The position numbers were made by a program, and so were the translations under genes. DNA of 64,000 bases from Castor canadensis (lineage: Eukaryota; Chordata; Mammalia; Rodentia; Castoridae): positions 3,413,333 through 3,477,332 of the forward strand of contig NC_133399.1 in assembly GCF_047511655.1 (NCBI RefSeq), given 5' to 3'. Positions 11,170 to 24,284 of this stretch are shown here, one piece after another; position 1 is the stretch's first letter; every line of letters begins with the position of its first letter. Under the pieces are notes generated by a model. The model was not told the origin of the DNA. It worked only from the letters and a program-made list of their open reading frames with translations, and ran no database searches.

Positions 11170-11590
11170 TTTCTTTGAGGTATTGGGGTTTGAACTCAGG
11201 GCCTACACCATGAGCAACTCTGCTAGCCCTTTTTTTGTGATGGGTGTTTACAGGATAGGTTCTCCAAAACTGTTTGCCTGGGCTGGCTTTGAATTGTGGT
11301 CCTCCTGATCTTTGCCTCCTGAATAGCTAGGATTACGGTCATGGGTCACCAGCGTCCAGCCCTCTCTCTTTTTTTCTTTTTGGTGGGAGAGTAGTTTGAA
11401 CTCAGGGCTTCCTGCTTAGAAGGCAGGTGGTATACCTCTAGAGCCATGCCTCCAGTCCATTTTTTCTCTGTAATTTCTGGAAATGGGTATTTGTAAACTA
11501 TTTGCCTCTGCTGGCCTTGAATCTTGATCCTTCCAATCTCAGCCTCACAAGAAGATAGGATTACAGGCATGAGCAACTAATGCCCAGCAA
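11170..11590 (-). repeat. Two adjacent dimeric SINEs
   Basis: Minus-strand dimers at about 11170-11360 and 11365-11590, each with an ID-like half ('tttgaactcagggc') and a B1-like half ending 'ggattacggtcatgg' and 'ggattacaggcatgag'. Confidence 0.88.
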
Positions 11591-12198
11591 TATTTACATA
11601 TTGATGGTGTTGATTGTCATTCTTCATTTATCCTCAAGTTCTAATGTATATTTCTTGTATAGGTAAATCAATTCAGATTTACTAAGAAGTTTTGATAGTA
11701 TGTGAATTTGTCATCAGATCTTTCATGAATGGTGCTTGTTTCTTGTGTGGTTTGTCAAAACTTGGAATGACATAATCCATTCATTTTTGTCTAGCATTAA
11801 ATGGCATTGCTGTCTGATTTTTGTCTTGTTTCTGTTGGTTACTTTTCATGTTACCCGTTCTTCATGTTATATGAAATTGTTCCTCTTTCTACTCATGCTG
11901 TATTAGTTTACTATGACTCCTATGTAAGAAAATAGTGGGTGTTAGTTTATTTAACCAGTGTTACGCAACCTTGTTACACTTCACTGTTAATTCCAGCCTT
12001 TTTTTGTTGCTTTTGGGGGAATTTCTATGTAGAATGATGTCCTTAGTAAGCAAAGGCCGTTTTAGTTATTTCTGCTTGTCAGTTTCTTTAACTAGTTATT
12101 CTCATCCTGTGTTTTCTCTGCATCTGTTGATATGATCTTAGGAGTTTTATTCATGAGCTTGTTGAAGTGATGGGTTTTACTAATTGACTTGCTTTGTC

Positions 12199-12405
12199 AG
12201 CATGGTGTTTTGAACTCAGGACCCCACCCTTACTAGGTAGGTGCTCTTATGGCTTGAGCGACTCCCTAAGCCCTTTTATTGTGATGGTTATTATGGAGAT
12301 AAGAGTCTCTGGAATTATTTGCCCAGGTTGGCTTCCAGCTGCAGCCCTTGTCATCTCTTCCTCCTGAGAAGCTAAGATTATAGGCATGAGTCATAGATGC
12401 CTGGC
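12199..12405 (-). repeat. Dimeric SINE private to copy B
   Basis: Minus-strand dimer inside copy B ('ttttgaactcaggacccc' to 'aggcatgagtcatagatgcc'). Copy A at about 3195 shows the uninterrupted flanks. Confidence 0.82.
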
Positions 12406-13325
12406 TATTTGATCTTTCAGTGTTCTGTTAGTCTTGCATGATGGGGATTCCTACTTGCTGGAGGTATTCTGTTCATACACTGATATATGGAGTGTCTACC
12501 ATGAGTTCAGCAGTTTTCCTCTGATAGTGAGGTTTGGTTCCAGTGCCACATGCATAATAGGTAAACACTCTACCACTTTAGCTACCCGCTCATCCCTGCG
12601 AAAGATTTTTTTGTTTTTCTTTCTTAGTTTTGTTTACTTGTTTGCTTGCCTGTGCTTTGAGAGGTGTTCTCCCTGTGTAGTTCAGGTTGTTCTTGAACCC
12701 AAGATCCTCCAGTCTCTTCTAACTAGGAAAATTTGTTCATCTTTATTCATGAGATAATTGTCTGAAGCTCTTGTTTTTTGCAATATCTTAGTTTGGTATG
12801 GTCCTCATTACATGTGATCAGTTATCTCTGCTTCTATTTCCTAGATGTTAAAGAAATAGATATTTATATTGAATGTGGGCACAAACCTGTGAGACCATGT
12901 GAGTCTAGTCTTCTGAGTTTTGTATTTATTGATGATTATTTCAATTTCTTTTATATATAGAATTATTTGTCTTTTTTATCTGTTTGCATATGAATAGTTT
13001 TCTTTGCACTGTTGGTCTTTTATTAAATTTGTGGGTGTAGAATCTTTTATAATACTTCTCTCTGTCTTTTTAATGTCTGTGGCTTTAGTAGGTATGACAT
13101 TGTTTCCATAGTCATGTTAATAATTTTTATTATTGGTTGTCTTTCTGCTAAGTTGGCCAACAGAATAGTTTATCGTTGTTGATGATCTTCTACTATTTAC
13201 TTATTTATTTTTTGGTGCTGCCTGGGTTTGAACTCAGTGCCTTGCACTTGCTACTCAGGGATGTAAACCACACCCCCAGACCAATTGATTTTTTAAACAG
13301 CTTTTTGTTTTGTTGATTTCATTTT

Positions 13326-13354
13326 GTGTATGTGTGTGTGTGTGTGTGTGTGTG
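13326..13354. repeat. (TG)n microsatellite
   Basis: About 14 TG units beside the diverged SINE that follows. Copy A has no TG run at the matching place. Confidence 0.9.
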
Positions 13355-13611
13355 TTTGTGTTTGCTGGCACTGGGATTTGAACTTGAGGTTTTATTTTTA
13401 CTTATAGAGCAGAAGCTCTGCCACTTGATTCATACTTTAGTCCATTTTGCTCTGGTTATTTTTAAGATGGGTCTCACAATCTATCTGCCTGTCTAAGCTT
13501 AGATTGCAGATGTGAGCCAGTGGTGTCTGACTGATTTCTTATTTGTAACTTAATTGATATATCTTGGAATGTTTATTTTCTTGTGCTCCCCTGAACATCA
13601 TCTTCCTCTGG

Positions 13612-13734
13612 TTTGTGTGGATTTCTTTTTTTTTTTTTTTTTTTTGGCAGTATTGGGGTTTGAATTCAGGGCCTCATGCTTGTTAGGCAGGTGCTCTACC
13701 TCTTGAGCCATTCCCCAGCCCTTTGTGTGGATTT
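13612..13734 (-). repeat. ID-like SINE with 13-bp target-site duplication, private to copy B
   Basis: A T-run of about 20 and an ID-like body ('gtattggggtttgaattcag' to 'ttgagccattccccagcc') are flanked by perfect 13-bp repeats, tttgtgtggattt at 13612-13624 and 13722-13734. Copy A holds the empty site near 4840-4860 ('tttctgtggatttctgaag'). Confidence 0.93.
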
Positions 13735-14087
13735 TGAAGACAAAAGCTAGACCTTTGAGTTGAGATCTTTAATTTTTGTAGTATATGCATTCACTGTTTT
13801 AAATTTCTCTTTCAGAGCTGGTTTTTATACATTCCTGAGTTGAAGGGAACATGTAAGTTGATAGCAACAAGGAGATTGAAGCAGGAGTACTGGAATTTCC
13901 AGACTAGGCTAGTATATGTGGCAGAACTGATTCCAAAACAAAAATAAACATACAAAAATAATCCACCTACAGGAACTTATGTTTCCATCATATACAATAA
14001 AAAACATAAAACACAAAAGAAATCAAGTTAAAAACTCTACCCATCATTATAACAACAAAGATATGTACATTGATTTTTATGTTATTT

Positions 14088-14165
14088 GAGCTAAAGGTGT
14101 GGCTCAAGTAAAAGAGTGCCTGCCTAGTAATCACAAAGCTTTGATTTCAAACAATACTGCAACAA
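14088..14165 (+). repeat. Diverged ID-like SINE
   Basis: Plus-strand monomer: 'gtggctcaagtaaaagagtg' followed by 'cctgcctag' and an A/C-rich tail. Confidence 0.75.
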
Positions 14166-14341
14166 TAACCACAAGACAATGTCTTTTGAGCCTTCCCTTC
14201 CATACCTGTTCTATTTGAAATTTTATTGTTTAATCTTTTCGTTGTGGGTTTTCCAACCTGATTCCTGCTATTGAGTTCCAATTTTATTCCAGTATGTTTT
14301 GAAATCATGCCTTATATAACTTTTATTCTTGGTTTGTCTTT

Positions 14342-14822
14342 GTTTTATTTTTGGGTTACTGGAGCTTGAACTCAAGTTGTCATGCTTGCTAGGCAGGCAC
14401 TATATTATTTGAGCCACCCTGCCAGCCCTTTTTTTGGTGGGTATTTTTTGACATAGGGTCTCCTGAACTATTTGCACATGCTGGATTTTAAGCATGATCT
14501 TCCTAATCTCTGCCTCCTCAGTAGCTAGGATTATAGGTGGAAGCACTGGCACCCACCATATGATTTCTGTTCCTTTTGATTGGTCATTTTAAATGAAGGC
14601 TTTTGTTGTTGTTGTTTTCTAGTCAGTCTGGTGTTTGAACTCAAGGCTTTGTGCTTGCAAAGCAGGCACTCTACAACTTGAGGTACATCTCCAGCCTATT
14701 TTGTGCTGCTTGTTTGGAGAAGGGATGTAGAGAACTTTTGCTCCAGCTGACTAACCACAATTCTGCAGATGTCAGCCTGCCTTGTACCTAGGATTATAGG
14801 CGTGAGCCACCGATGCCTAGCA
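14342..14822 (-). repeat. Two dimeric SINEs
   Basis: Minus-strand dimers at about 14342-14557 and 14618-14822. The first is better preserved ('tgctaggcaggcac'). The second is diverged but keeps 'ataggcgtgagccaccgatg'. Confidence 0.85.
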
Positions 14823-14824
14823 AA

Positions 14825-15640
14825 ACAAGAAGTTTTAAATCCAAAAGTAGTAGAAAGAAAGAGATAATGAAGATCAGAGCTGAAATTAATAAAATGTAGA
14901 GCAAGTAACACTACAAATGATCAATGAAACAAAGATTTGGTTCATAGAATAAACATGACTTATTAATATTATTATAAACACTCTGGAAATCCTCATCAAG
15001 ATTCCAAACTGGATCTTTGGCAATGTTTAGAGTCAGCATGTAATGTTCTTCCTGACTCATCCATGTCTTGTTTCATACATGACTATGACAACAAAGATGG
15101 CTACCACTGGGAGAATGTTCTCTGATATTCTACAAAAAAGTGTAATTTTTCTGAATTACTTCTCATGAGCCTTAGTTTTTAACTAATGTTGCTTTTTAAA
15201 GACTGAGTCAGATGATTTCAAGTGTTGTCGCTCAGGGTAGTCCCAGAGAAGGTGCTCAATTTGCCAAAAAATAAATTTGGGCAGGAGGTGTTAAATATCT
15301 GTTTTACCAGTTATTTATAGATTCATCATTGAGCGTATGGTTTGTGTTGTGATCAGGTAGGCTCTCCTTGATGAAGATTTCAAAACCCTAAAAATAATTA
15401 TGGGCATCACAGGAGGAAACAGTATATTTATGTTAGAATATTTTCAACATAACTGTTTTAGAACACTGTCCTTATCTTTTTTTTTTTAATGCTTCTGAGG
15501 TCCTCCCCAATGCAGTACCTAGATACCAGTTTGCATGGAAATTTGTCTTCATCCAATTCTCTATAACATTCAGTCTCAGGAGAGTTTGTTTTAGTATTGT
15601 GAGTGCTAAGTAGTATAATGAACTTAAGTTAAAAATATGA
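14825..15640. other. Short LINE-1 scrap and unassigned sequence
   Basis: The stretch 14870-14960 ('gagctgaaattaataaaatg', 'gatcaatgaaacaaagattt') is a plus-strand LINE-1 ORF2 scrap. I recognise nothing in 15000-15640. Confidence 0.5.
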
Positions 15641-15642
15641 TT

Positions 15643-15866
15643 TAAGCCAGGCAGCAGTGGCTCATGCCTGTAATCCTAGCTACTTAGGAGACTTAGATCA
15701 GAAGAATCAAGGCTCAAGGCCAGCCTAGGCAAATAGTTTGCCAGACCCCAACCACAAAATAACCAGAGCAAAAATAGACTGGAGATGTGGCTCAAGGAGT
15801 AGAGGACTTGCATTGCATGCATGAAGCCCTGAGTTTAAACTGCACACTCACCAAAAAGAAAAATAT
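15643..15866 (+). repeat. Dimeric B1/ID-like SINE
   Basis: Plus-strand dimer. The B1-like half runs from 'gccaggcagcagtggctcat', and the ID-like half is 'ctggagatgtggctcaagga'. The AT repeat that follows probably grew from its A-rich tail. Confidence 0.9.
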
Positions 15867-15891
15867 ATATGTATATGTACCCACATTTGTG

Positions 15892-15923
<32 letters not shown>

Positions 15924-15931
15924 CATATATG

Positions 15932-15963
<32 letters not shown>

Positions 15964-15965
15964 AT
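15866..15965. repeat. (TA)n / (TATG)n microsatellite
   Basis: About 100 bp of alternating TA with interspersed TG/CA steps. It forms several near-perfect palindromes and is likely length-polymorphic. Confidence 0.93.
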
Positions 15966-17200
15966 TTATCCAGGAATGAACATGTAAATTCATGGTTTGT
16001 CATCAGATTGATACCCAGGTCATTTTTGATGATAGAAAGATTTGTAAAATATTAGTAATTTCCTGTGGTGGCAAAAATTAACCTGTCCTTTCCCCTTGTT
16101 TTTGGAGCACATCCTGAGTTGTGTAGACCTTATACAGCATTTACACCATATGTCAGACAGTAGGCAAAGAATTACCAAAAAGGTCTGGGTAGAAATCTAT
16201 TTAATCCCACACCAAATACTAATTTTCATTTTAGAATCCATGTACAAAAGCAGCAACTCAGTTACACACTAAATGTGAGAATACTCTCATCTTGTTTACA
16301 CTGGCTGGCAAAGAAGGTGGAGTCATGGCTCCTGTGGTTGGACTTACTGGCTCAGAAGCAGTGGCTGTACTTACATGCCTTTAATCCTGTATGAAACTTT
16401 ATCTGCTATGAAGTGACCCCAGGTGCTTGTGAGGACAGCCCTTCATAGTCCCCTTAGTGTCTGTGTAGCCCTTTTACTTAAGGATGGTATTTGGCTTCTT
16501 TTTTATTTCATTTGTAGTATTTGCTTAGTAACCAAAAGGTGTGGTTTATGGGCAGAATGGGCTGGGTTTACTCTGGGTTGTCCTGTTTCTCAGGACCAGA
16601 TGAGGCATACCCAAAGCTTTCCGCCTGCTCATCCTAGTTTCTGGAATCTTCAAGTGTTTAGTCATGGGGTGGGTAAGCTCTGTTGTGTGATGCAGTGTTC
16701 TACAGTACAAGCATCAGTGTCTACCACCTTCCTGGTCTCTACTTTCTGCAGCTTGGCTGTGCATGTAATCACTTGCAAATGCACATTCCCCTTCCCAGAG
16801 CATTCAGCTAGCTTCCCTAATTCTGTTCTCAACAGGAAGAATTTCCACTCCCACTTGTGTCTCTCACCCATTTCTCACCACATGGAGCTCTGCACTTAAT
16901 GTTACTCAAGGCCTTTCCATAAGAGTTAGACCAACACTCCAGGCTATCATTCACTGAATCAGCATCTGACCCTTGCTGGGAGTTCCCTTTAGAAAGGGCA
17001 ATGCAAGAGCCTTTCTCTCCTCAATTCCCAGAGTGAGGAACCTGTCAAAATGGTCTCCTGCCAATGTACCTCAATGAGTGCTATGATAAAAAGAGCTTTC
17101 CTAGTGCCAGCACGTTACGCAGACTCCACGTGTCTTTAAACTAACTCTTCTCCATACTGAGATCAAAGTTAATTGTAGTTTCTGAGTCTCTTGATTCTTG
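15966..17200. other. Unassigned sequence within copy B
   Basis: I recognise no gene. An open frame of 158 codons at 16423-16899 has no domain, no recognisable family and ordinary non-coding composition. I see no clear counterpart of this segment in copy A. Confidence 0.4.
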
Positions 17201-18959
17201 AGTTTCACCCCTGTCCCATGCCAACCCTGAAGCTTTCTCTCCCTATGCGCATTCTCTGTAATTTATGACAGCTTTCTATGTTTGTCTGCTTACAATGAAA
17301 CTACACTGCATCTTTGTTTTTGTCTGACCCTGCCCTTTTCCACTATGAACAACACATGCTTAATATTTCTCTCCTGATCTCTGGCTTTTCTATGTGATAG
17401 AAGGATTTTCTGTCTAGTACTGAATCTTTGGTATCGTCTCGCTGTTACCCTCCTTGAATGTTACTTGGTCACAAGCTGTTCCTGCTCTGTGCGTGGGAGA
17501 TACTAACGATTGACTGGTGCTATTAGCCCACCATCTTTACTTTTGTTAATGGCTGTTTTATACTTAATGATTTCTTTCTATCTTGTTGTTTTACTATGTG
17601 ATTTGTTTTTTAGTGGTATCGTTTGATTCCAATTTGTCCCTCTCTCAGATGTTCTTTTCTTTGCTGTTCTCACAAAGCTTTATATAAGCTATCTTATGGT
17701 CATTATATTCTACTTCATCTGTCACTATTTTATATATAATTACCTACAAGGATTCATTTTTACTTGTTTCCCTTTGTACAGTTTATGTTATTCCTTTTAT
17801 ACTTTATATCCCTGTGTACCATTTGTGTATCCACTTACAAAATATTACAGGTACAGTTGTTTTTGTTAATTGTCACTTTTACCCTAAAGTTGAAAATTAT
17901 TTACATGGTGTCTTAAGCTATTAGAGTATTCTGAATATGGCTATAACTTACTTTTGCCCTCTGGATTTCATTCTCTCACATATTCATGCCAATATTAGCA
18001 TCCTTTTATTTAACTGTAAGAACAGTTACCATTTTGTTTAGGGCAGATGTAATGGTGATGAACAGAAGTTGAAACCCACGACCTTGTGGATCTTTTTAAA
18101 AGTTCACCTATCAGAGCTCCCATGACTTTAGTAACCCTCTTCACACTGCTGACTAAGATGAAAGGAACGGGGGTGGTACTATGTGCAATAATAAAATTAA
18201 TATTTCAATAGCAGGTGCCACAGCTTCTGCAGCCATCACTGATATAACCCTTTCTTCTAGGAAAGTAGGGCCAGTCCACTGCCAGACATAATATTGCAGG
18301 ACAATACATTGAGACAGTGAAAAACGTGGATGGTTTTGATCCGCATTTACTGCCTTAACTACCTGAATGAATTTCTGAATCTTTTATTAGCAAGTGAATA
18401 CAATATACCTTTAAATTCTGAATAAAATGAATATCAAAGTCAGGAGTGGCCTGAACAAGGAGAAGGTGAAGCCTTTTAACCTCTGAAAATGAAAATGTTG
18501 TTTTATATGTGCTGTGGAAAACAGAAAGGACCAAGAGATCCACTTTCAGAGTGGACGTGATTTAAGAAGCTAAAAGACACTTTGAAGTTCACTGGAAATT
18601 CCAAGTGCCACTGAAAGCCAGGTTTATTGTACTTTGTCTATAAATTTTGGACTGACTTGATAGACTGTACCTTAATATTGTTGTTGGGACCATCTGCCTG
18701 CCTTTCTTCTACAGTGAGGAAAAAGCATTACATATGGTTTATTCCTTTATACTAAGTATTATCACCATAACACCTCTTAATCCTTTTTCACACTGCCTGC
18801 AATTGTTACTACCTGTGCACCTGTTGTAGACCTGTCTATATATACAGTGATACATTTATGAAACATTGAGTTTAAGCATGACTGATGTGGTTTTTATCAT
18901 GTTGGCATGATTTTATACATGTGTACAGGGCCAATAGGAATATGTTGAGATAAAGTTGT

Positions 18960-20915
18960 AGTCATAAAGTATTACTTTTAGAGGATGTAATTAACTTCTG
19001 CATGGCATAAGTCTTCACGTAATGTATTTGTAAATTATTTACCGTCCATGTTTAGAAACTAGTTTTTGATTTGAAAATTGGTGGATTCATACAGCCAGCA
19101 TTATAGGCTATTGGGGATTAGGGTATAATAATAATACATTTAGTAACATATAAGGAAAAAGTTATTTGTATATTGTATATTCACTGCCTCATGGTTTAGC
19201 CTGATCATTCTTGTTTTATCTAGTCATGGAGGTTCAGTTTTGAACAATACTGAGTTCTCCTAGCTCGTTGTTTTACTTTAATATTTGAGTTCAATTGCTA
19301 TTAGATGTCTGTCAGTATGTCAGTTGTAGGGCATTTGACCTATGATTTAAATAAAGAAAAATAATTTTATATTCCCTCAAAATGAAGGTGAAGAATTTAA
19401 CTGGAATTGTTTCTGTGTCCTATGAATAGGATGAGATGAAATTGCATAGTAATGAACTATGATATTTTGCACGTGAAACCTCTTTGTGGTGGGTTTCAGG
19501 ACCACACGTCTCTTTTTATTAGCTTACGAAGTAAAATTCAAACAGAGAGAAAGAACTAAATGATTGATGTTATAGTAAAAAGGGAAGTAGAATGGAAATA
19601 TCTGGACAACTCTGTCCATGGAAGGAATCAAAATTTATACTTGGGGTGCAATGCCAAACTTCTGTCCAAGTGATGTTCCTTAGGATATTGGTGTGGACAG
19701 AAGGAAGTCACATGGATGAGTCAATGGAGGAATGTGAAGGGAATGTGATCTTCAGATCTGAGCATCTCATCACAGGCCAGTGTTCTAGTGACATGAGGGC
19801 AGAAATATTTGGTGGATTTGCCTGAGGACATCAGTGGAATATAGATGCTTATTTGCCAAGACCACTATGGATCTCTATTACTTCTTTCCCATTCATTAAG
19901 CAGCAGCCCCCCTAACCCCCCGCCAGGTGTAGCTGAAGAGGGATAGTGTTCAGCTCATTCCACTGCTCCGGAGTCACAATGGATAAATCTTGGTCCCCGT
20001 GGTATCAGTTCTCCCAGCCACAGAGTAGAAGAGCAGGGGATGATTGACATTCTGCACATCTACTGCATATCTGAGGGTGTCCATTGGCTCACACAGAAAC
20101 CTAAATGAGGGACAATCCATCATGGAGAGACCCTACTAAGGCAAGGATCTGGGGAATTGTGGGCTTGGGGCTACTACAGAGAGTCTCTCCAATGGCAGTA
20201 GGTGTACATGGGTGTGTGACTCATCTGTGAGACCCCCAGATCTGTAGATCTGACGATCTGACATTGACCTCTGATGGTCTCAAGGATATTAGTTATGTGC
20301 ATGAGAGCTTCACAGGTTCATGCTGTGAAGAACCACACTCTTTACCCAGATTATGCTTTGGGGCTACTTGGGCTTTGTGAGTACAAACCTTGCCCTGCTG
20401 TGCCAAGGGATAGGATATTGGGTCAAATGGTATGGTAGTAGGAAAACCAATTCCCCGAATTCTAGACTGTGTGAGTCCATCTTTCAGAAAAGTAACATTT
20501 AGCTCTTATGTATAATGAGGCCAAGTGCCTGACTTTTGCAAAATAAAGCCATCCTACCCATAGCGTGGGTGATTGCTGACATGATAGTATCCTTAATACA
20601 GATAAAGATTGAGAGTATGTAATCATATATCTTTGCCAGAAACTGATTTTCTGTGTTCCTTATTTTATGAGTCTGTAATCAGTTTCGGTTTAGCATAAAG
20701 TAGCAGAGTAAGGGCAGGTTTGTATTATTTCTGTTGCAGACTTAGAGATGTATAAAATGAACACTGTGGGAGTTGCTTGGCCATCTGTAGGTTGACAACT
20801 ACTCTGTAGTAACCAGTAATAAACTCAGTTTCTCATCAGGCTGTACTTGTTGGTGTCCTTCTTTAGTTTGTTGTCATCATTCCCATCTCCTTGAGAAAAT
20901 TCATACCACATCCCT
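18960..20915. other. Unassigned intronic sequence, SINE-poor
   Basis: No gene or SINE is recognised. The part 20750-20860, with 'aataaactcagtttctcatc', resembles the end of a rodent LTR, but I cannot fix its borders. A short run near 20235-20265 repeats 'gatctg' three times. Confidence 0.35.
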
Positions 20916-20919
20916 TATC

Positions 20920-21420
20920 CAAAAGTTTTTATTCTGATGTTTCAACTCAACCTTGGTCTGAAAGTATTACATGGAAAATTCCACAAAGAAACATTCATAA
21001 CTTACAACTTTTGAATGTTCTGTTCTGAGTATTGTGATTAAAACCTGGCATCTCACTTCATCATTCAACTGAGTTCAACTCATCACCCAGCTCTTGCATG
21101 ATGTTACATCATCACAACATGAAACAGGTTGAGTACTGTATAATATGATATACTAAAACAGAAAACAACTTTGCAGTACGTTAGGTTTTGTTGCTAATCT
21201 CATAGTGTGCATAATATGTAAACTTTTATCTTAGAAATGTATAGGGAAAAGCAGAGTATGTGTAGAGTTAACAGTACTCCACTATTTTGATTATACATTA
21301 GGGGTCTGAGACTGCATCGCTTTCAGATAATTATGTTCTACAGGTTGTATTTTCAATCTCATTATTTAGAGGAACATTACTCATGTCAGACTATCTTGAG
21401 CATCTCTAAAACATGAGGGG
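20920..21420 (+). mobile_element. Probable Tigger-like DNA transposon remnant
   Basis: The order of blocks 'gaaaattccacaaagaaaca', 'ttctgttctgagtattgtga' and 'cttttatcttagaaatgtat' resembles the terminal sequence of the mammalian Tigger/MER2 group (pogo/mariner superfamily). The copy is old and non-autonomous. The family call is from memory and tentative. Confidence 0.45.
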
Positions 21421-22225
21421 CTAAAGTAGAACTGTTGGAGAGAGGTGGGGTGAGCAAGTTTCTCCATAAGACCTGAGAATATGCATTTCCAAGAGAAGCC
21501 ATTCTTCTACCCTGAGATGTAAATTATTGATTCTGGGAATTATTCAGACATCGCCTCCCATCCCCCCAGCTCCTGTCCTCCATCTTATGCTACCTTGAAT
21601 TTAAGGGTTCAATCCAGCTCTGTCTCTCCTTGAGTTTGGTGCTCCTCACCCTTGGCAGTGGGTGAAGTCATGCTGGTTAGGATAAGGGGAGGAAGCCTTT
21701 GCTAAGTGCTGGAGAACAGAGTGGAGGGTGCATTCCTGAATGATGCTAAGCCCACCCTGACCACTGCAGACTCTGGAAAAACCTTTTCTGTTCTGGGTTG
21801 GGTTATTGAAGTATACCATGATAATCCCTTGTGTGAAAGAACACAACAGATACATAGCACTGAGACTGAGTTCAAGGTGTTCCTCTGGTGTTTACACCTT
21901 CCTGTGGATGACATCTGATTGTATCAAGCACTTTCGGCCACTTTCTGGAAGGCAGTGAAAGTATATAGGGACCATGAGGGAAAAGATACAAGGACAGAAT
22001 TGGGCTTACTTGGGAAGAGTCACCCAGCCTATGGTGGGATTGGACAGCTGAAGAGAAGGAAGTCCTCCAGCTTGGGAAGACTTTCCCTGGGCCTTTTGCC
22101 CATTCACTGTGACTTATAAGTTTGTCTTTTCCTAGGTCTAACTGCAGTTACATTGTCAGTGGCTGTCTATCTGTGATGATCTGGTCATGTTTTAGGGAAC
22201 ATATGGTTGAGTGTGGAGATAGTTT
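21421..22225. other. Unassigned intronic sequence
   Basis: I recognise no gene. The short open frames on both strands (for example 21706-21918) lack any recognisable domain. Confidence 0.4.
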
Positions 22226-22376
22226 TTGTTCTCCTGATGTGAAGGCGCAGAAATACTTAGTAGCATCTAGTGGGTGGATTCCAGCGATGTTACTGAGGAT
22301 CATGTAAAGCACAGGACAGCCCCCACCACAAGGAAATATCCAGCCCCAAGTGTTGGCAGTGCTAAGGTTAATAATA
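22226..22376 (+). mobile_element. MER5A-type hAT-Charlie remnant
   Basis: It keeps the characteristic 'tagcatctagtgggtgga' and 'acaggacagcccccac' blocks and the 'tggcagtgctaaggtta' end of MER5A, an ancient non-autonomous hAT-Charlie element. Such elements predate the placental radiation. Confidence 0.8.
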
Positions 22377-22504
22377 CTTGTTATAGGTGGATATGCCCTT
22401 GCTGTTCTGCCCCATCCTCATCATTTCCAGATCATACAGAAGGGTTTCATGCCAATGTTTTGGTGCCAGGTTAGAATTGAGGTCTTTTTGTAGGTTCAGC
22501 ATAT

Positions 22505-22960
22505 ACTGTTATCATTGAGCCATATCCTCAGCATCATGGCTACATATATTTAAGACAGGGTCTCACTATGTATAGCCAGGCTGCTCTTGAACTCATGATG
22601 ATCCTCTTTCTGCTTACCAAATACTAGGACTACAGGCATGTTCCAACATGTGAAGCAAACAAAAAACTGTGGTTCTGTTGTTGAATCCCAGGGCCAGATG
22701 TGTACTGGGTAAGTCTTGTACCACTGAAGTACATCCCTAGTCTTTTAAAAATATGTACTCTTTTTTTTTTTTTTTTGGTTGGGACAGATGTTTGTACTCA
22801 GGACATCTTGCTTGCAAGGCAGGCCACAAGTCCAGTCTGGTTTGCTCTGGTAATTTTGGAGATGGGGTCCACATTGACCTAGAATCATGATTTTCCCGAT
22901 GTCAGCCTTCAAAGTAACTATAAATATAGGCAGGAGCCACTGGCATATGGCTACATGTAT
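22505..22960 (-). repeat. Three minus-strand SINEs (B1-like, ID-like, dimer)
   Basis: A B1-like monomer at about 22505-22652 ('agacagggtctcactatgta'), a diverged ID-like monomer at about 22665-22740 and a dimer at about 22762-22960 that starts in a T-run. Confidence 0.8.
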
Positions 22961-24280
22961 TTCCAATGTGACCAAATGGAATTGTATGAGAGTTCATTCA
23001 ATTTTGTTTTATTCTATTCACTAAAAATTGTTCTCAAGATTAATTTATGTTTTGATGTGGATATCTAATTCTCACCAGTGCCTCCACTGTTTGCCTCTAT
23101 CTCATCACAATCACCTTCTCTTCATGTTCTCTTCTCTTATGTTATAGCAAGTGTAGGGAACATAAAGCCTCACTTAAGCTGCAAAGTTTTTCTGAACTTT
23201 GGGCGTAGTGCAGTTAAGAATCAGTGAGCTACCAAATCTCGAGTACAGATAAACAGCTGTTGCCAACACCAGGACACCATCTGTATGGACAGGACTGACA
23301 TGGCATGTAATCAACACAGTGTCCAGTATGGCTACACTTAATGCAAAGATGTTATGATGTCTAGAGCAGCACCCACTTTTGGGTGTAAACAATCAGCAAA
23401 GGACTAAATAACATCAGAGGGGAACACCCTGGAGGAAAAAATCACATAAAAAGGATACCTGCTGAGGGCACAACAGAGTGTGCTCTCTAATGTTCTCTGA
23501 TCCTCACAAGCAATGTATGGTAGCATCAAGGGACTCCCTCCTGCATGCACCTCTTCTTGCCAGGGGGACTCTCTCTCTCTCCCGAGTAAGATAGGTACTG
23601 CCCTGTGATAGCTCTCCCTCCTGAGCAGATTAAGCTCCTGGCCCTCTCAGCCCGAAGAAGCTGACTGCTGCCAACTGGGCAGGGCTCCCCTTTGGAGTGC
23701 TGGCTTTGCCTGCCAACAGTCTGAGCCCAAACGATCTGATTGCTTGGTGGTGCTCCATCCCATGGAGCACAAGCCTTACCTGCTGCGGTGCCCTGCAAGG
23801 TGACTGACTGTGTGCTGATTCCCTCTTGCACCTTGTAAGTGTGCTTTTAAAGTGTGACTATATATTGCATTGACTCAAATGTCTGTGTGGTCTTTGAGTG
23901 ACATTGCCATGGTTTCGTTAACTCTACCCTAAGTCTGCCTTGGGCCATATCCCAGTTCCACCCAGTATTGACATTGCTAACTCCCTCTAGAGGGGAAAAG
24001 GATGAAATCCTGTTTAAGACAGCAAGCTTCTCCATTTGCCTCATAAAAAATGCATGACATGAGAAACATTCTCTTCTATGTTGCCTCACAAATATGTGAG
24101 ACCCTTTTACATATACAAGCAGTGTGCTTGCCAGTGTATACACAGCCTGACACATCTTTTTGTGTTCTATCAGCAAAGTTCAAGGACTATTTACTACTCT
24201 AGTACAACCAATTTGGGGCATTTTCTCATTGTGTAAGTTACATTAATACATAGCGTAATGCGTTTGCTTGTTTTTGTTTT
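22961..24280. other. Unassigned sequence, possibly including an LTR
   Basis: The stretch 23390-23850 has LTR-like traits: a TATA-like 'cataaaaagg' near 23446 followed by a CT-rich, GC-richer segment. I cannot identify terminal TG...CA ends or a family. The minus-strand open frame at 23526-23831 has no recognisable domain. Confidence 0.3.
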
Positions 24281-24284
24281 CTTA

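Larger units (their letters stand above)
9960..18930 (+). repeat. KRAB-ZNF duplicon, copy B
   Basis: The block starts with pre-promoter sequence: 9965-10190 resembles 40470-40710, for example 'tgtggaatt.tctcag..ga' and 'ggaagaa.cagtgtc'. It then jumps to intron-1 sequence matching copy A from about 10400 (2700-2850 in A). The CpG-rich promoter and exon seen in copies A and C have no counterpart, so they seem to have been deleted near 10250-10400. Copy B is longer than A because of private SINE and other insertions, mainly within 13736-17200. Its tail (17215-18930) follows copy A 5160-6990 closely. Confidence 0.7.

Noticed and set aside
16423-16899. 158-codon open frame in copy B
   Set aside because: No domain, no homologue recognised, composition like the surrounding intron, and no splice partners seen.
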